A program made the translations under genes and the position numbers. Under the pieces are notes generated by a model that was given only the letters and a program-made list of their open reading frames with translations, was not told the DNA's origin and made no database searches. DNA of 64,000 bases from positions 467,117-531,116 of the forward strand of contig NZ_FOYL01000003.1 in NCBI RefSeq assembly GCF_900115955.1, in the 5' to 3' direction. The DNA is from Lentzea waywayandensis (GTDB taxonomy: Bacteria > Actinomycetota > Actinomycetes > Mycobacteriales > Pseudonocardiaceae). Below are positions 1 through 7,917 of this stretch, piece by piece; positions within the stretch are counted from its first letter, which is position 1; each line of letters starts with the position of its first letter.

Positions 1-282
1 GTTCAGCTCCATCGTGCACATCGCGCCGGTCTCTTTCATTCTGCGGAAGTCGCCTTCGACGGGCAGGAGCTGGTCGCACGCCGTTTCGGCGTTCTTGTGC
101 AGTCCGCCTGCGGGTTCGCAGTTCAGCTGCGTGGTGCTGAGTGTGCCCATCTCCGGCTGCACCGACAGCACCAGGCCGGATGCGGGAAGGAGAGGCGCTG
201 TCAGGGGTGCCGCCTGGGCCGTCGCGGGGACGAGCGGTGCGGCGAGCGCGAGACAGGCAAACAGAAGTCGGGTCCTTGCCAT
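1..282 (-). CDS. SSI-type secreted serine protease inhibitor, N-terminal 94 residues (runs off window)
   Basis: This gene starts at ATG 282 and continues past the left edge of the window, so only the N-terminal part is visible. A signal peptide (MARTRLLF... ending near AQA, residues 1-24) is followed by the fold seen in Streptomyces subtilisin inhibitors: a strand LVLSVQPE, a first Cys in LNCEP, a second Cys in TACDQL, the segment VEGDF, and the reactive-loop Cys in the motif MCTM. By alignment to the family, where the loop reads MCPM with Met as P1, the P1 residue here would be Met and P1' Glu. That predicts inhibition of subtilisin- or chymotrypsin-like enzymes. Such inhibitors act outside the cell on the producer's or competitors' proteases. 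The C-terminal strand and the last Cys lie outside the window. Confidence 0.85.
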   Translation of the reverse strand, partial: MARTRLLFACLALAAPLVPATAQAAPLTAPLLPASGLVLSVQPEMGTLSTTQLNCEPAGGLHKNAETACDQLLPVEGDFRRMKETGAMCTMELN

Positions 283-369
283 GCCAACACTCTGGCGCGG
301 CAAGGACCCGGAATTCCATTCAACCGAGCGGTAACACCAGATCGTGTAAACCGCCGAAAGTGCGTGCAA

Positions 370-1239
370 CTAGACGCCGGTCAGTTCCGTCCCGGCGAGA
401 GCGGCGGCCACCTGCTTACCCACCGCAGCCATGCCCTTGGCGTTCGGGTGAACCGGGAACGCGAGGCTCGTCGGGATGATGCCCTCGACCCACTTGTCCC
501 ACGGTGCCGCACACGTATCGCGACCGGTGCTGATGTCGTAGGGGTTCACGAAAGTGGCGCCGGCTGCTTTCGCCTGTGCGCCCAGCATTCCGTTGAGCTG
601 CTTCTGGACGTTGTCGAGGTAGGGCACGTCGCCGCGGGAGATGGGCACGATCGGCCAGCACCCACCCGACGACGGCAGGATCCGCAGGTAGCCGACGACC
701 ACGATCCTGGCCTTCGGACTGCGCTGCTTGATGCCCGCGAGCACGGCGGCCACCTTGGCGGAGGTGGCGTCGACGCGCTGGGCGAGCGAGTCGCCGTAGT
801 TTGCCTTGCAGGGAGCGCCGTGCGGGTCGAGCACGCTCTTGCCGGCGCACGTCAGGATGATGTCGGAGAAGCCGATGTCGTTGCCGCCGATGGACACCGT
901 GACGAGGTCCGTGTCGGCCTTGAGGGCGGAGAACTGCGGTGAGGACTGGCCGGGGATGCCGCTCTGGACGCCCGCCATGTCCTTGGTCTGCGCGCCACCG
1001 CAGGAGATGTCGGTGAAGTTGGCGATGCCGAGCTTCTTCGCGAGCACGGACGGGTAGTTCTGAGTGGACTTGAAGCAGCTCAGCGGGTCGAGCCGCTGCA
1101 GGGGGATGAACGGTCCGGAGACGAACGAATCTCCGAGCGAGACGTAGTTCCGGTACGTCGGGGCGGCGCTGGCGTGCGGGGCCAGCAATGCCGCTATCAG
1201 GGCCGTGAACAGGGAAACAACAGTCACTCGGCGCGTCAT
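370..1239 (-). CDS. Secreted SGNH/GDSL-family esterase or lipase
   Basis: A 289-residue secreted hydrolase. The start at 1239 was chosen because the signal peptide (MTRRVTVV... to about residue 25, ASA) begins there and GAGG precedes it; upstream in-frame codons add a non-signal tail. SGNH blocks are clear: GDS with nucleophile Ser38, SCGG, GGND in VSIGGNDIGF, and HPN near residue 273 as the catalytic His block. Paired Cys residues suggest disulfides. It resembles the Streptomyces GDSL lipases that cleave acyl esters without a lid domain. The substrate cannot be read from sequence. It is divergent from the MHS transporter, with 87 bp between the starts. A second, more diverged SGNH protein lies at 17.7 kb. 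Confidence 0.9.
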   Translation of the reverse strand: MTRRVTVVSLFTALIAALLAPHASAAPTYRNYVSLGDSFVSGPFIPLQRLDPLSCFKSTQNYPSVLAKKLGIANFTDISCGGAQTKDMAGVQSGIPGQSSPQFSALKADTDLVTVSIGGNDIGFSDIILTCAGKSVLDPHGAPCKANYGDSLAQRVDATSAKVAAVLAGIKQRSPKARIVVVGYLRILPSSGGCWPIVPISRGDVPYLDNVQKQLNGMLGAQAKAAGATFVNPYDISTGRDTCAAPWDKWVEGIIPTSLAFPVHPNAKGMAAVGKQVAAALAGTELTGV

Positions 1240-1326
1240 TGCTACCTCGTTACTGAAGAGTAGGAACGTAGGACGAAGGGTGACCGGACCATTGCGCAGT
1301 GTCAATCCCTCGACCAGGCTGGAACG

Positions 1327-2604
1327 ATGACGGGGGTACGCAAAGTAGCTGTGGCATCAGCGGTCGGTAACACGATCGAGCTGTACGACTTCCTGCTCTA
1401 CGGCACGGCGTCGGCGCTGGTGTTCGACAAGATCTTCTTCCCGCAGTTCGACTCGCGCGTCGGTGTGCTGCTCGCGTTCGCCACGTTCGGCGCGGGCTTC
1501 TTCGCACGACCGCTGGGCGGCGCGGTGATCGGGCACCTCGGCGACCGGATCGGCCGCCGCTCGATGCTCGTGATCACCCTTTCGGTCACAGGTGTGTCGA
1601 CGGCGTTGATCGGCCTGCTGCCGACCTACGCGCAGGTCGGCATCCTCGCGCCGCTGCTGTTGGTCCTGTTGCGGCTCGTTCAGGGGTTCTTCATGGGCGG
1701 CGAGCAGGGCGGTGCGTCGCTGATGGCCGTCGAGCACGCGCCGCCGGGGCGTTGGGGCTGGTACGGCAGCTGGGTGTTCATCGGGTCGCCGGTCGGGCTC
1801 GTGCTGGCGAACCTGGCGATGTACCTGTCCTCGAAGGCCTCCGGGCCGGATTTTTTGAGCTGGGGCTGGAGGTTGCCGTTCCTGTTCTCGATCGTGCTGG
1901 TCGGGATCGGCCTCTACATCCGGCTGCGCGTGTCGGAGTCGCCGCAGTTCGCGCGGGTGGAGAAGTCGCGGTTGCCGATCGCCGAGGTGCTGCGTGACCG
2001 CTGGCGCGTGGTGTTGCTGGGGGCCGGGGTGAACCTCGGCTTCACGATCTTCATCTACGTGCTGAGCGTGTTCATGATCGGGTACGGGCGCACGGCGTTG
2101 AAGATCTCCGCGGACGACCTGCTGATCGCGACCGTGGTGGGGTCGCTGGCGCAGGTCGTCGCGGTGCCGGCGTTCGCGTTGCTGTCCGATCGCGTCGGAC
2201 GGTTGCCGGTGATGTTCGGTGGCGCGATCTTCCAGGCCGCGTTCGCGTTTCCGTTGTTCTGGCTCACGGACTCGGGCTGGTTCACGTTCGCGATGGTGCT
2301 CGGGTTCGTCGGCTCGGCGGCGTTGTTCGGGCCGTCCGCCGCCTACTTCGCGGAGCTCTTCCGGACTCGGGTGCGGTACAGCGGGGTGGCGCTGAGCTTC
2401 CAGCTCGGGGCTGTGCTGGGTGGTGGGCTGGCGCCGTTGGTCGCGCAGTCGTTGCTGCGCACCGGGACCTGGGCCATCGCGCTGTACCTGGTTTGTGGTG
2501 CGGTGCTGTCCGGGGTTTGTCTGCTGGTGATCGGGTCAGCGCACGAGGCGGAGCCGGCGGGCGGCGAGTCCGATGCTCAGTCGTTGACCCCAGCCCAGTC
2601 GTAG
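1327..2604 (+). CDS. MHS-family (major facilitator) metabolite:proton symporter
   Basis: A 425-residue inner-membrane transporter with about 12 hydrophobic segments. The N-terminal signature [19 protein letters not shown] followed by FFP is typical of the metabolite:H+ symporter branch of the major facilitator superfamily (ProP, ShiA, KgtP relatives). The loop 2-3 motif [10 protein letters not shown] and the glycine-rich segment GGEQGGAS support this. Substrates in the family are organic acids or betaines; none can be assigned here. The 3' end overlaps the convergent NAD-kinase-like gene by 69 bp. GGAAC precedes the ATG. Confidence 0.9.
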   Translation: MTGVRKVAVASAVGNTIELYDFLLYGTASALVFDKIFFPQFDSRVGVLLAFATFGAGFFARPLGGAVIGHLGDRIGRRSMLVITLSVTGVSTALIGLLPTYAQVGILAPLLLVLLRLVQGFFMGGEQGGASLMAVEHAPPGRWGWYGSWVFIGSPVGLVLANLAMYLSSKASGPDFLSWGWRLPFLFSIVLVGIGLYIRLRVSESPQFARVEKSRLPIAEVLRDRWRVVLLGAGVNLGFTIFIYVLSVFMIGYGRTALKISADDLLIATVVGSLAQVVAVPAFALLSDRVGRLPVMFGGAIFQAAFAFPLFWLTDSGWFTFAMVLGFVGSAALFGPSAAYFAELFRTRVRYSGVALSFQLGAVLGGGLAPLVAQSLLRTGTWAIALYLVCGAVLSGVCLLVIGSAHEAEPAGGESDAQSLTPAQS

Positions 2605-3387
2605 CGCATCGCTCTCGATGCCGTCGCCGAAGGCCACCAGGCCGTCGGTTTCGACGTCGACGTCGAGCGGTGCGTCGGTGATCTCGCCCTCGGTGTGGTC
2701 GATGCCGGTGCTCGGTGACGGCCACGCTTCTCTGACGAACCAGACGAGCTTGCGCTCGGTCGGGGTGGGGAGAGTCAGCGGGCTCTTCCGTTCGCGGTGG
2801 GCCGAGCTGCACCAGCCCGTTGCTCCGGTGCCGCTGCCCACGAGGATGCCGGATGAGGCCTGGCGTTCGTCGTGAATGCGGTAGCGGCTGGTCTGGTGGC
2901 TCGGGTGGCCGACGTAGATCTCGTTGAGGGCGTAGAGGGTCTGGCCGTCATCTGATTTGGCCTCGACCATCGTGCGGTCTTCGGTGTTCGTTGTGCTGTG
3001 GAGGAGTTCCGCGGCTTCGTGCGGGGCGTGCTGGGCCAGCACGCCCCGTTCCGGGTTGATGCCGATCACCGGCTGGCCGTCGAGGTACTTGGCGACGTTC
3101 GCGACCAGACCGTCCTGCCCGACGATGACGACTACGTCCTCGGGCGCGAACAGGAACCGCGACAGGTCTTCCCGCTCGACGACGCCGCGGCGCCAGTCGA
3201 GCGGGATCGCGGCGCTGACGTCTCCCAACGCCCTGCGGGCCTGCTGGTCACGGTCCACCACCTCGTCCAGGGTTCTGTTGCGGGACTTGAGGAAGAACTC
3301 GACCTGTCCTCTCGTCCCGTGTCGTGCCAGCAACTCTGTCAGCTCGGTGCGCCTGTGCACCAGCACAATTCGCGGTGCGAGGCTCAT
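2536..3387 (-). CDS. NAD kinase / diacylglycerol-kinase-fold protein
   Basis: 283 residues related to ATP-NAD kinases. The glycine-rich [10 protein letters not shown] stands where NAD kinases have GGDG, so the key Asp is kept but the second Gly is Gln. The substrate segment reads LNEIYVG (NE kept), and [14 protein letters not shown] matches the family's second Gly/Thr-rich loop. The N-terminal 70 residues are unlike housekeeping NAD kinases. It is the downstream member of an operon with the SPFH gene: its ATG overlaps that gene's stop by 4 bp (ATGA), which implies translational coupling. The pair is divergent from an NrtR-type regulator, which suggests a role in NAD(P) or ADP-ribose metabolism at a membrane. 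Activity as a true NAD kinase is uncertain. Confidence 0.75.
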   Translation of the reverse strand: MSLAPRIVLVHRRTELTELLARHGTRGQVEFFLKSRNRTLDEVVDRDQQARRALGDVSAAIPLDWRRGVVEREDLSRFLFAPEDVVVIVGQDGLVANVAKYLDGQPVIGINPERGVLAQHAPHEAAELLHSTTNTEDRTMVEAKSDDGQTLYALNEIYVGHPSHQTSRYRIHDERQASSGILVGSGTGATGWCSSAHRERKSPLTLPTPTERKLVWFVREAWPSPSTGIDHTEGEITDAPLDVDVETDGLVAFGDGIESDALRLGWGQRLSIGLAARRLRLVR

Positions 3388-4331
3388 CGGGCCAGTCTCT
3401 GCAGGATGGGCTGGAGCATGTCCGGGGTGAGGGTGATGCTGCCGATCTCCGGGAGGTTGCCGGCCAGTTCCTTGGCTGCCAGGGCGTAGAGGGTGTTGTG
3501 GGGGACCTCCTTGTAGGCGTCCAGTCTGGCCTTCTCGCCTGCGGCTTCTGCTTCGGCCAGCTTGCGGATGCCGTCCGCCTTGGCGTCGTCGGCCACTCGG
3601 CTCGCCCTGGCGTGGTCCTCGGCTGTCTTCAGGGCGTTTGCACCTCGTTGGACCACCAGGAGCTCTTCTCGCTTCGCGAGTTCGATCTGGTTCTGGAGTT
3701 CGTTCTCGCTGATCGAGCGCTCGCGTTCTACGGCCATGGCTCGGCGTTCGTAGGTGGCCTTGTCGGCTTCCTGCTGGACCTTTTCCCTGACTGTGGTTTG
3801 GAGGGCCTTCTCCATGTCCGCGTCTGGGCGGATGGCGACGACTCTCACGTCGATGATCTCCAATCCGATGTGGTTCGCCGTCAGGTTCTCGGTGATCTCC
3901 TGCTTGACGCGTGCCACGCCGGTCCTGATGGCGGTGTCGAGGGTCAGGGTGCCCAGGATCTTGAGGGCGTGCTGCTGGGTGCTCTCGGTGAGAGTGTTCG
4001 CGATCTGGCTCAGGGGGTCCTGGCGCCAGACTCCCGTGTCCGGGTCGATGGAGAAGTCGATCCTGGTGGTTGCCGTTTCCGGGTTGGTGCAGCGGTAGGT
4101 GACGGTCAGTTGGACCGTGACGTCCTGGTAGTCGTTCGTTCTGGCGTGGAAGAGCATGGGGAGCTCCCGGTCGTCTACCGGGACTTCGCTGAGGACGGCG
4201 GTTCTGGGGCGGAACCAGAAGCTCAGGCCGGTGCCCTCGTGGATCAGCTTGCCCTTGCTCACGTGTCGGATGTGGACGGTGGGGGCGCCCCTGAGGTGGC
4301 GGAGTCCGGGGTAGGTGCTGATGTCGGCCAC
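3384..4331 (-). CDS. SPFH/band-7 domain membrane-scaffold protein
   Basis: 315 residues of the stomatin/prohibitin/flotillin/HflK superfamily. A beta-rich SPFH core (about residues 15-175; [44 protein letters not shown]) is followed by a long charged alpha-helix rich in Ala, Glu and Arg (about 175-270), predicted coiled coil for oligomerisation. No obvious N-terminal membrane helix is present, which differs from classic stomatins. The GTG at 4331 was chosen because GAGGAG lies 8 nt upstream and a longer reading would run into the divergent gene's start. It is the first gene of a two-gene operon with the NAD-kinase-like protein. The palindrome at 4351-4373 probably controls both directions. 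Confidence 0.85.
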   Translation of the reverse strand: MADISTYPGLRHLRGAPTVHIRHVSKGKLIHEGTGLSFWFRPRTAVLSEVPVDDRELPMLFHARTNDYQDVTVQLTVTYRCTNPETATTRIDFSIDPDTGVWRQDPLSQIANTLTESTQQHALKILGTLTLDTAIRTGVARVKQEITENLTANHIGLEIIDVRVVAIRPDADMEKALQTTVREKVQQEADKATYERRAMAVERERSISENELQNQIELAKREELLVVQRGANALKTAEDHARASRVADDAKADGIRKLAEAEAAGEKARLDAYKEVPHNTLYALAAKELAGNLPEIGSITLTPDMLQPILQRLAR

Positions 4332-4350
4332 TTGGGGGCTCCTCGTGTCG

Positions 4351-4381
4351 CTTGTCGTCGTTCTGACGATAAGCCTATACT
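4351..4381 (+). promoter_or_regulatory. 23-bp palindromic operator overlapping a leaderless promoter
   Basis: Arms CTTGTCGTC (4351-4359) and GACGATAAG (4365-4373) form a 9-5-9 inverted repeat with one mismatch. A -35-like TTGTCG (4352-4357), an 18-bp spacer and TATACT (4376-4381) give a good promoter, and exactly 6 nt separate TATACT from the GTG of the Nudix regulator, so that mRNA is probably leaderless. The operator covers the -35 box and half the spacer, which suits repression. It lies in the 56-bp gap between the regulator and the SPFH operon. Binding by the adjacent regulator is inferred. Confidence 0.6.
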
Positions 4382-4387
4382 GCTGGG

Positions 4388-5074
4388 GTGTACACGCCAA
4401 GTGATTTCCCTCCCTTTGCTGTCACGGTCGACCTGGTGGTGTTGACCGTGCGGGGGGATGCGTTGTGTGCCCTGCTGGTTCGGCGCGGGGAGGCGCCGTA
4501 TCGGGGGCGGTGGGCGTTGCCTGGGGGGTTTGTTCAGCCGGCCGAGTCGGTGGATTCCGCGGCTGTTCGGGAGTTGGCTGAGGAGACTGGGGTGTCCGGG
4601 CTGCATCTTGAGCAGTTGGGGACTTATGGGGAGCCTCGGCGGGACCCTCGGATGCGGGTTGTTTCTGTTGCCTATCTGGCGTTGGCGCCTGACTTGCCGG
4701 TTCCCGTTGCCGGGACCGATGCTGCTGCTGCGTCTTGGGTTCCGGTTTCGGAGGCTTCCTCGTTGGCGTTTGACCATGACCGGATCTTGGGGGATGGGGT
4801 GGAGAGGGCCCGGGCCAAGTTGGAGTACACGGCGCTGGGGGCGGAGTTCTGCGGTTCGGAGTTCACCGTTGCCGAGTTGCGTCGGGTTTACGAGATCGTT
4901 TGGGGGGTTGCTTTGGATCCTCGGAACTTTCATCGGAAGGTGACTGGGGTGGGTGGGTTGCTCACGCCTACGGGGGCGAGCACGAGCCGGGACGGAGGGC
5001 GGCCGGCTGCCCTGTTTCGGCGGGGGGACGCTGAGGTGTTGTATCCGCCGTTGGTGCGTTCGCCTGGTCCGTAG
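4388..5074 (+). CDS. NrtR-family Nudix/winged-helix transcriptional regulator
   Basis: 228 residues. The N-terminal Nudix domain (about 10-140) has an intact Nudix box, residues 46-69, with the REL-EE core in [11 protein letters not shown], so metal-dependent hydrolysis of an ADP-ribose-like compound is possible. The C-terminal 80 residues carry the NrtR-type winged helix: [28 protein letters not shown] and GRPAALF. Family members bind ADP-ribose-type ligands and repress NAD metabolism genes. Here the likely targets are itself and the divergent SPFH/NAD-kinase-like operon through the 4351-4373 palindrome. The GTG start lies 6 nt after a TATACT box, consistent with a leaderless mRNA. A homologue with a degenerate box lies at 47.9 kb. 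Confidence 0.85.
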   Translation: MYTPSDFPPFAVTVDLVVLTVRGDALCALLVRRGEAPYRGRWALPGGFVQPAESVDSAAVRELAEETGVSGLHLEQLGTYGEPRRDPRMRVVSVAYLALAPDLPVPVAGTDAAAASWVPVSEASSLAFDHDRILGDGVERARAKLEYTALGAEFCGSEFTVAELRRVYEIVWGVALDPRNFHRKVTGVGGLLTPTGASTSRDGGRPAALFRRGDAEVLYPPLVRSPGP

Positions 5075-5109
5075 GTGGTCACCGTGCGAGGGGATGCGGC
5101 GGCTGCTTC

Positions 5110-5126
5110 CTGGGGCTCTGCCCCAG
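5110..5126. terminator. Hairpin downstream of the Nudix regulator
   Basis: Arms CTGGGGC and GCCCCAG with loop TCT sit 36 bp after the regulator's stop. There is no T-run, as is usual for high-GC actinomycete terminators. The following ACCCCG makes it resemble the dispersed GC-rich intergenic hairpins of actinomycetes. Confidence 0.5.
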
Positions 5127-5225
5127 ACCCCGCCAATCTGATCCAAAGCCGGGATCTTCGCCGTGCGTGGGTTGATGGCACGCCTGGTGCGTTGGGCGGA
5201 GTTGCGTTGCTTTGGTGGTTGCGTT

Positions 5226-5369
5226 GGTGGGGTGGCTTCGTCACGAGTCGAGCCAAGAGCGGGCCACAGCCAGGAAGGGATGTCAAACGGACGAAAAGCG
5301 TGTCCGTTTGACATCCCTTCCTGGCTGCAGCAAGAGCTGTGGCACGACTCGTGACGAAGCCACCCCACC
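5226..5369. repeat. Nested two-block inverted repeat (144 bp)
   Basis: Two perfect inverted-repeat blocks are stacked. The outer arms are 25 bp (5226-5250 with 5345-5369, core CACGAGTCG / CGACTCGTG). The inner arms are 26 bp (5267-5292 with 5302-5327, core GGGATGTCAAACGG) around a 9-nt loop. The 16-17 nt between outer and inner arms on each side do not pair; instead they look alike in direct orientation (both contain CAAGAGC). It lies between the convergent ends of the Nudix regulator and the oxidoreductase, in a 357-bp region without a gene. It could terminate both transcripts or be a small mobile palindromic element. The remaining flanks hold only the hairpin at 5110 and a short GGGC/GCCC stem near 5415. 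Confidence 0.85.
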
Positions 5370-5431
5370 CGGATCGCTCGGTAAGGACGGCTCGCCTTCG
5401 GCTTCGCGGGTGGGCTGTGCGCCCATCGGCG

Positions 5432-6439
5432 CTAGAGGCGGACTGCGTCTCCTGTGGTGGTGGAGTGCTTGGCTGCCTCGATTACCTCCAGGCCCGTCAC
5501 CGCGTCTTGTGGTGAGACTGGGGGCTTGCCTGCTGCTACTGAGGCGTAGAAGTTCTGGTACGCGCCTGGCTCTGTGCGGTAGGGCTTGTTGGCCAGCTTG
5601 CCCCAAGACTCCTCGGGCTCTTCGCCCCAACCCGGGCCTGCTGGGGTGTCGCCGTTCTTGAGGCGGTCTTCCTGGGGGTCCATGCCGTACTTCACGTAGG
5701 CGGCGTCGTGGCCCAGTACGCGGAACCGGGGCCCTAGGTCTGCTGCCAGGGCGCTCATCCAGAGGTGGGAGCGGACGCCGCCCTCGTGGGTCAGGGAGAG
5801 GAAGACGTCGTCGTCGGCCTTGGCGCCTGGGCGGACGGTCTTGACTTCCGCGTAGACCGTCGTTGGGCGGCCGAAGAGGGCCACTGATTGGTCTACCAGG
5901 TGGGTGCCCAGGTCGAAGAGGATGCTGCCCAGGTCTGCCGGGTCGCCTGATTCCTTCCAGGAGGACTTGATCTCTGGGCGGTAGCGCTCGAAGCGGGACT
6001 CGAACTTGTGGACTGTGCCCAGGGCCTTCTCGGAGAGGAGTTTCTGGACTGTCAGGAAGTCGCCGTCCCAGCGGCGGTTGTGGAACGGGGAGAGCATGAG
6101 GCCCTTGGAGTAGGCGATTGAGGCCAGGGCTCTTGCTTCTGCTGCCGAGCCTGCGAAGGGCTTGTCGACCACCACGTTGAGGCCGTGTTCCAGGACCTGG
6201 CGGGCGTGGGTGGCGTGAAAGCGGTTCGGGGTGGTGATGACCACCAGGTCGAAGTTGCCTGACCAGACTTCGTCCAGAGAGGACAGCAGGCTTGCTGACG
6301 GGTAGCGGGCCGCTACCTCCGCTTGGCGCTTTGGGTTGGCGGTGACGACGGCGGAGAGTTCCAGGCCTTCCGTTGCCTCGATGAACGGGGCGTGGAAGGC
6401 CGCCCCACCTAGTCCGTAGCCGACCAGAGCTGTGCGCAT
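5432..6439 (-). CDS. Gfo/Idh/MocA-family NAD(P)-dependent oxidoreductase
   Basis: 335 residues. The N-terminal Rossmann fold begins directly at the chosen ATG (MRTALVGYGLGGAAFHAPF), and the EKP-type motif reads VVVDKPF near residue 95, where the family's catalytic Lys sits. The C-terminal half (WDGDFLTVQKLL ... LFDLGTHLVDQ) carries the conserved GTHLVDQ helix. Members oxidise or reduce sugars, inositols or related alcohols with NAD(P). The substrate is unknown and the neighbours give no pathway. A GTG 24 bp upstream is possible but would add residues before the nucleotide-binding strand. Confidence 0.85.
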   Translation of the reverse strand: MRTALVGYGLGGAAFHAPFIEATEGLELSAVVTANPKRQAEVAARYPSASLLSSLDEVWSGNFDLVVITTPNRFHATHARQVLEHGLNVVVDKPFAGSAAEARALASIAYSKGLMLSPFHNRRWDGDFLTVQKLLSEKALGTVHKFESRFERYRPEIKSSWKESGDPADLGSILFDLGTHLVDQSVALFGRPTTVYAEVKTVRPGAKADDDVFLSLTHEGGVRSHLWMSALAADLGPRFRVLGHDAAYVKYGMDPQEDRLKNGDTPAGPGWGEEPEESWGKLANKPYRTEPGAYQNFYASVAAGKPPVSPQDAVTGLEVIEAAKHSTTTGDAVRL

Positions 6440-6513
6440 GACGATCAGCCTAAGCGTTCCCACCAGATGGACGGGGTGTCGCGGACCTGGACGGACCCCT
6501 ACCTTCGGTCACC

Positions 6514-6591
6514 ATGACCGTGCTGCTCGTGAGCCGACGCCACGTTGACTACGTGCGCGTCACCAGCATGGCCTGTCGCAGCTCCCGTTGA
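6514..6591 (+). CDS. Short leader peptide upstream of metYX
   Basis: A 25-codon ORF with the pattern SRRHVDYVRVTSMACR. This matches the short actinobacterial leader peptides (RRHVDL..S..CR type) found in front of sulfur-assimilation genes, where Cys or Arg codons near the end are thought to drive attenuation. It sits 39 bp before the metY start. A -10-like TACCTT (6500-6505) ends 8 nt before its ATG, so it may be translated from a leaderless mRNA. Its stop region contains GTTGA pairing with TCAAC near 6615, a possible small attenuator stem. The peptide assignment is firm by motif; the mechanism is inferred. Confidence 0.7.
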   Translation: MTVLLVSRRHVDYVRVTSMACRSSR

Positions 6592-6630
6592 TCTGAGCCC
6601 ACTCTTCAACGAACGTTCTGGAGCACAGCC

Positions 6631-7917
6631 ATGTCCTGGTCCTTTGAGACGACGCAGATCCACGCGGGCGCCGCGCCCGATCCGGCCACTGGCGCTCGTG
6701 CCACGCCGATCTACCAGACCACCTCGTACGTGTTCAGGGACACGCAGCACGGTGCGGACTTGTTCGCGTTGGCTGAGCCCGGGAACATCTACACGCGCAT
6801 CAACAACCCCACGCAGGACGTGCTGGAGCAGCGCGTTGCCGCTCTTGAGGGTGGCGTTGCCGCCGTTGCCTTTGCTTCTGGTCAGGCGGCTGAGACGGCC
6901 GCGATCCTGAACCTCGCTCGGGCTGGGGACCACCTGGTTTCCAGTGCGTCGTTGTACGGCGGCACGTACAACCTGTTCCACTACACGTTGCCCAAGCTCG
7001 GCATCGAAGTGTCGTTTGTGGACGACCCGGACGACCTTGACGCCTGGCAGGCCGTCGTGCGGCCGAACACCAAGTTGTTCTTCGCCGAGTCGCTGGCCAA
7101 CCCGCGCAGTCACGTGCTCGACATCGAGGGCGTTGCGGGCGTGGCTCACGCCAATCAGGTTCCGTTGATCGTCGACAACACGGTGCCTACGCCGTATCTG
7201 CTCAAGCCGTTGGACCACGGCGCCGACATCGTGATCCATTCCGCGACCAAGTACCTGGGTGGTCATGGCACGGCCATCGCCGGTGTGGTCGTGGACGGCG
7301 GGAAGTTCGAGTACGGCGCGGAGAAGTTCCCCGACTTCCACGAGCCCGACCCCAGCTACAACGGGCTTCAGTACTGGCCGGTGCTCGGGCACGGGGCGTT
7401 CGCGGCCAAGTTGCGGGTGCAGGGGCTGCGGGACACGGGAGCGGCCATCGCGCCGTTGACGAGTTTTCTGGTGATTCAGGGGATCGAGACGTTGTCGCTG
7501 CGCATCGAGCGGCACGTGGAGAACGCGCAAGCGCTTGCCGAGTGGCTGGAAGGGCGGGACGAGGTCGAGAAGGTCCACTACGCGGGCCTCGCGTCGTCGC
7601 CGTTCCACGCTGCCGCGCAGAAGTACCTGCCGAAGGGTGCGGGCGCGGTCGTGAGCTTCGAGTTGAGGGGCGGGGTGCAGGCCGGGCGAGCGTTCGTCGA
7701 CGGGACGAGCTTGTTCAGCCAGCTGGTGAACATCGGTGATGTGCGGTCGTTGATCGTGCACCCGGCGTCGACCACGCACAGTCAGCTCACGCCTGAGGAG
7801 CAGCTCGTCACGGGTGTCACGCCTGGGCTGGTGCGGTTGTCGGTCGGGTTGGAGGGGCTGGAGGACCTCAAGGCGGATCTCGAGGCGGGCTTCACCGCGG
7901 CGAAGTCCGAGTTGTAG
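6631..7917 (+). CDS. metY: O-acetylhomoserine aminocarboxypropyltransferase (direct sulfhydrylase)
   Basis: 428 residues of the Cys/Met metabolism PLP-enzyme family. The PLP lysine is in SATKYLGGHGT, preceded by the expected VPLIVDNTVPTPYL and the phosphate-binding SGQAAE. The length and the opening ETTQIHAGAAPDPATGAR are those of MetY rather than MetB. It condenses O-acetyl-L-homoserine with sulfide to give homocysteine in the cytosol. It is followed with a 1-bp overlap (TAGTG) by metX, which makes its substrate, so the two form a direct-sulfhydrylation operon. The leader peptide upstream suggests sulfur-responsive attenuation. Confidence 0.95.
   Translation: MSWSFETTQIHAGAAPDPATGARATPIYQTTSYVFRDTQHGADLFALAEPGNIYTRINNPTQDVLEQRVAALEGGVAAVAFASGQAAETAAILNLARAGDHLVSSASLYGGTYNLFHYTLPKLGIEVSFVDDPDDLDAWQAVVRPNTKLFFAESLANPRSHVLDIEGVAGVAHANQVPLIVDNTVPTPYLLKPLDHGADIVIHSATKYLGGHGTAIAGVVVDGGKFEYGAEKFPDFHEPDPSYNGLQYWPVLGHGAFAAKLRVQGLRDTGAAIAPLTSFLVIQGIETLSLRIERHVENAQALAEWLEGRDEVEKVHYAGLASSPFHAAAQKYLPKGAGAVVSFELRGGVQAGRAFVDGTSLFSQLVNIGDVRSLIVHPASTTHSQLTPEEQLVTGVTPGLVRLSVGLEGLEDLKADLEAGFTAAKSEL

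Noticed and set aside
97..942. Plus-strand frame opposite the SGNH esterase and SSI genes
   Set aside because: Antisense shadow. The two minus-strand genes have signal peptides and catalytic or inhibitor motifs.
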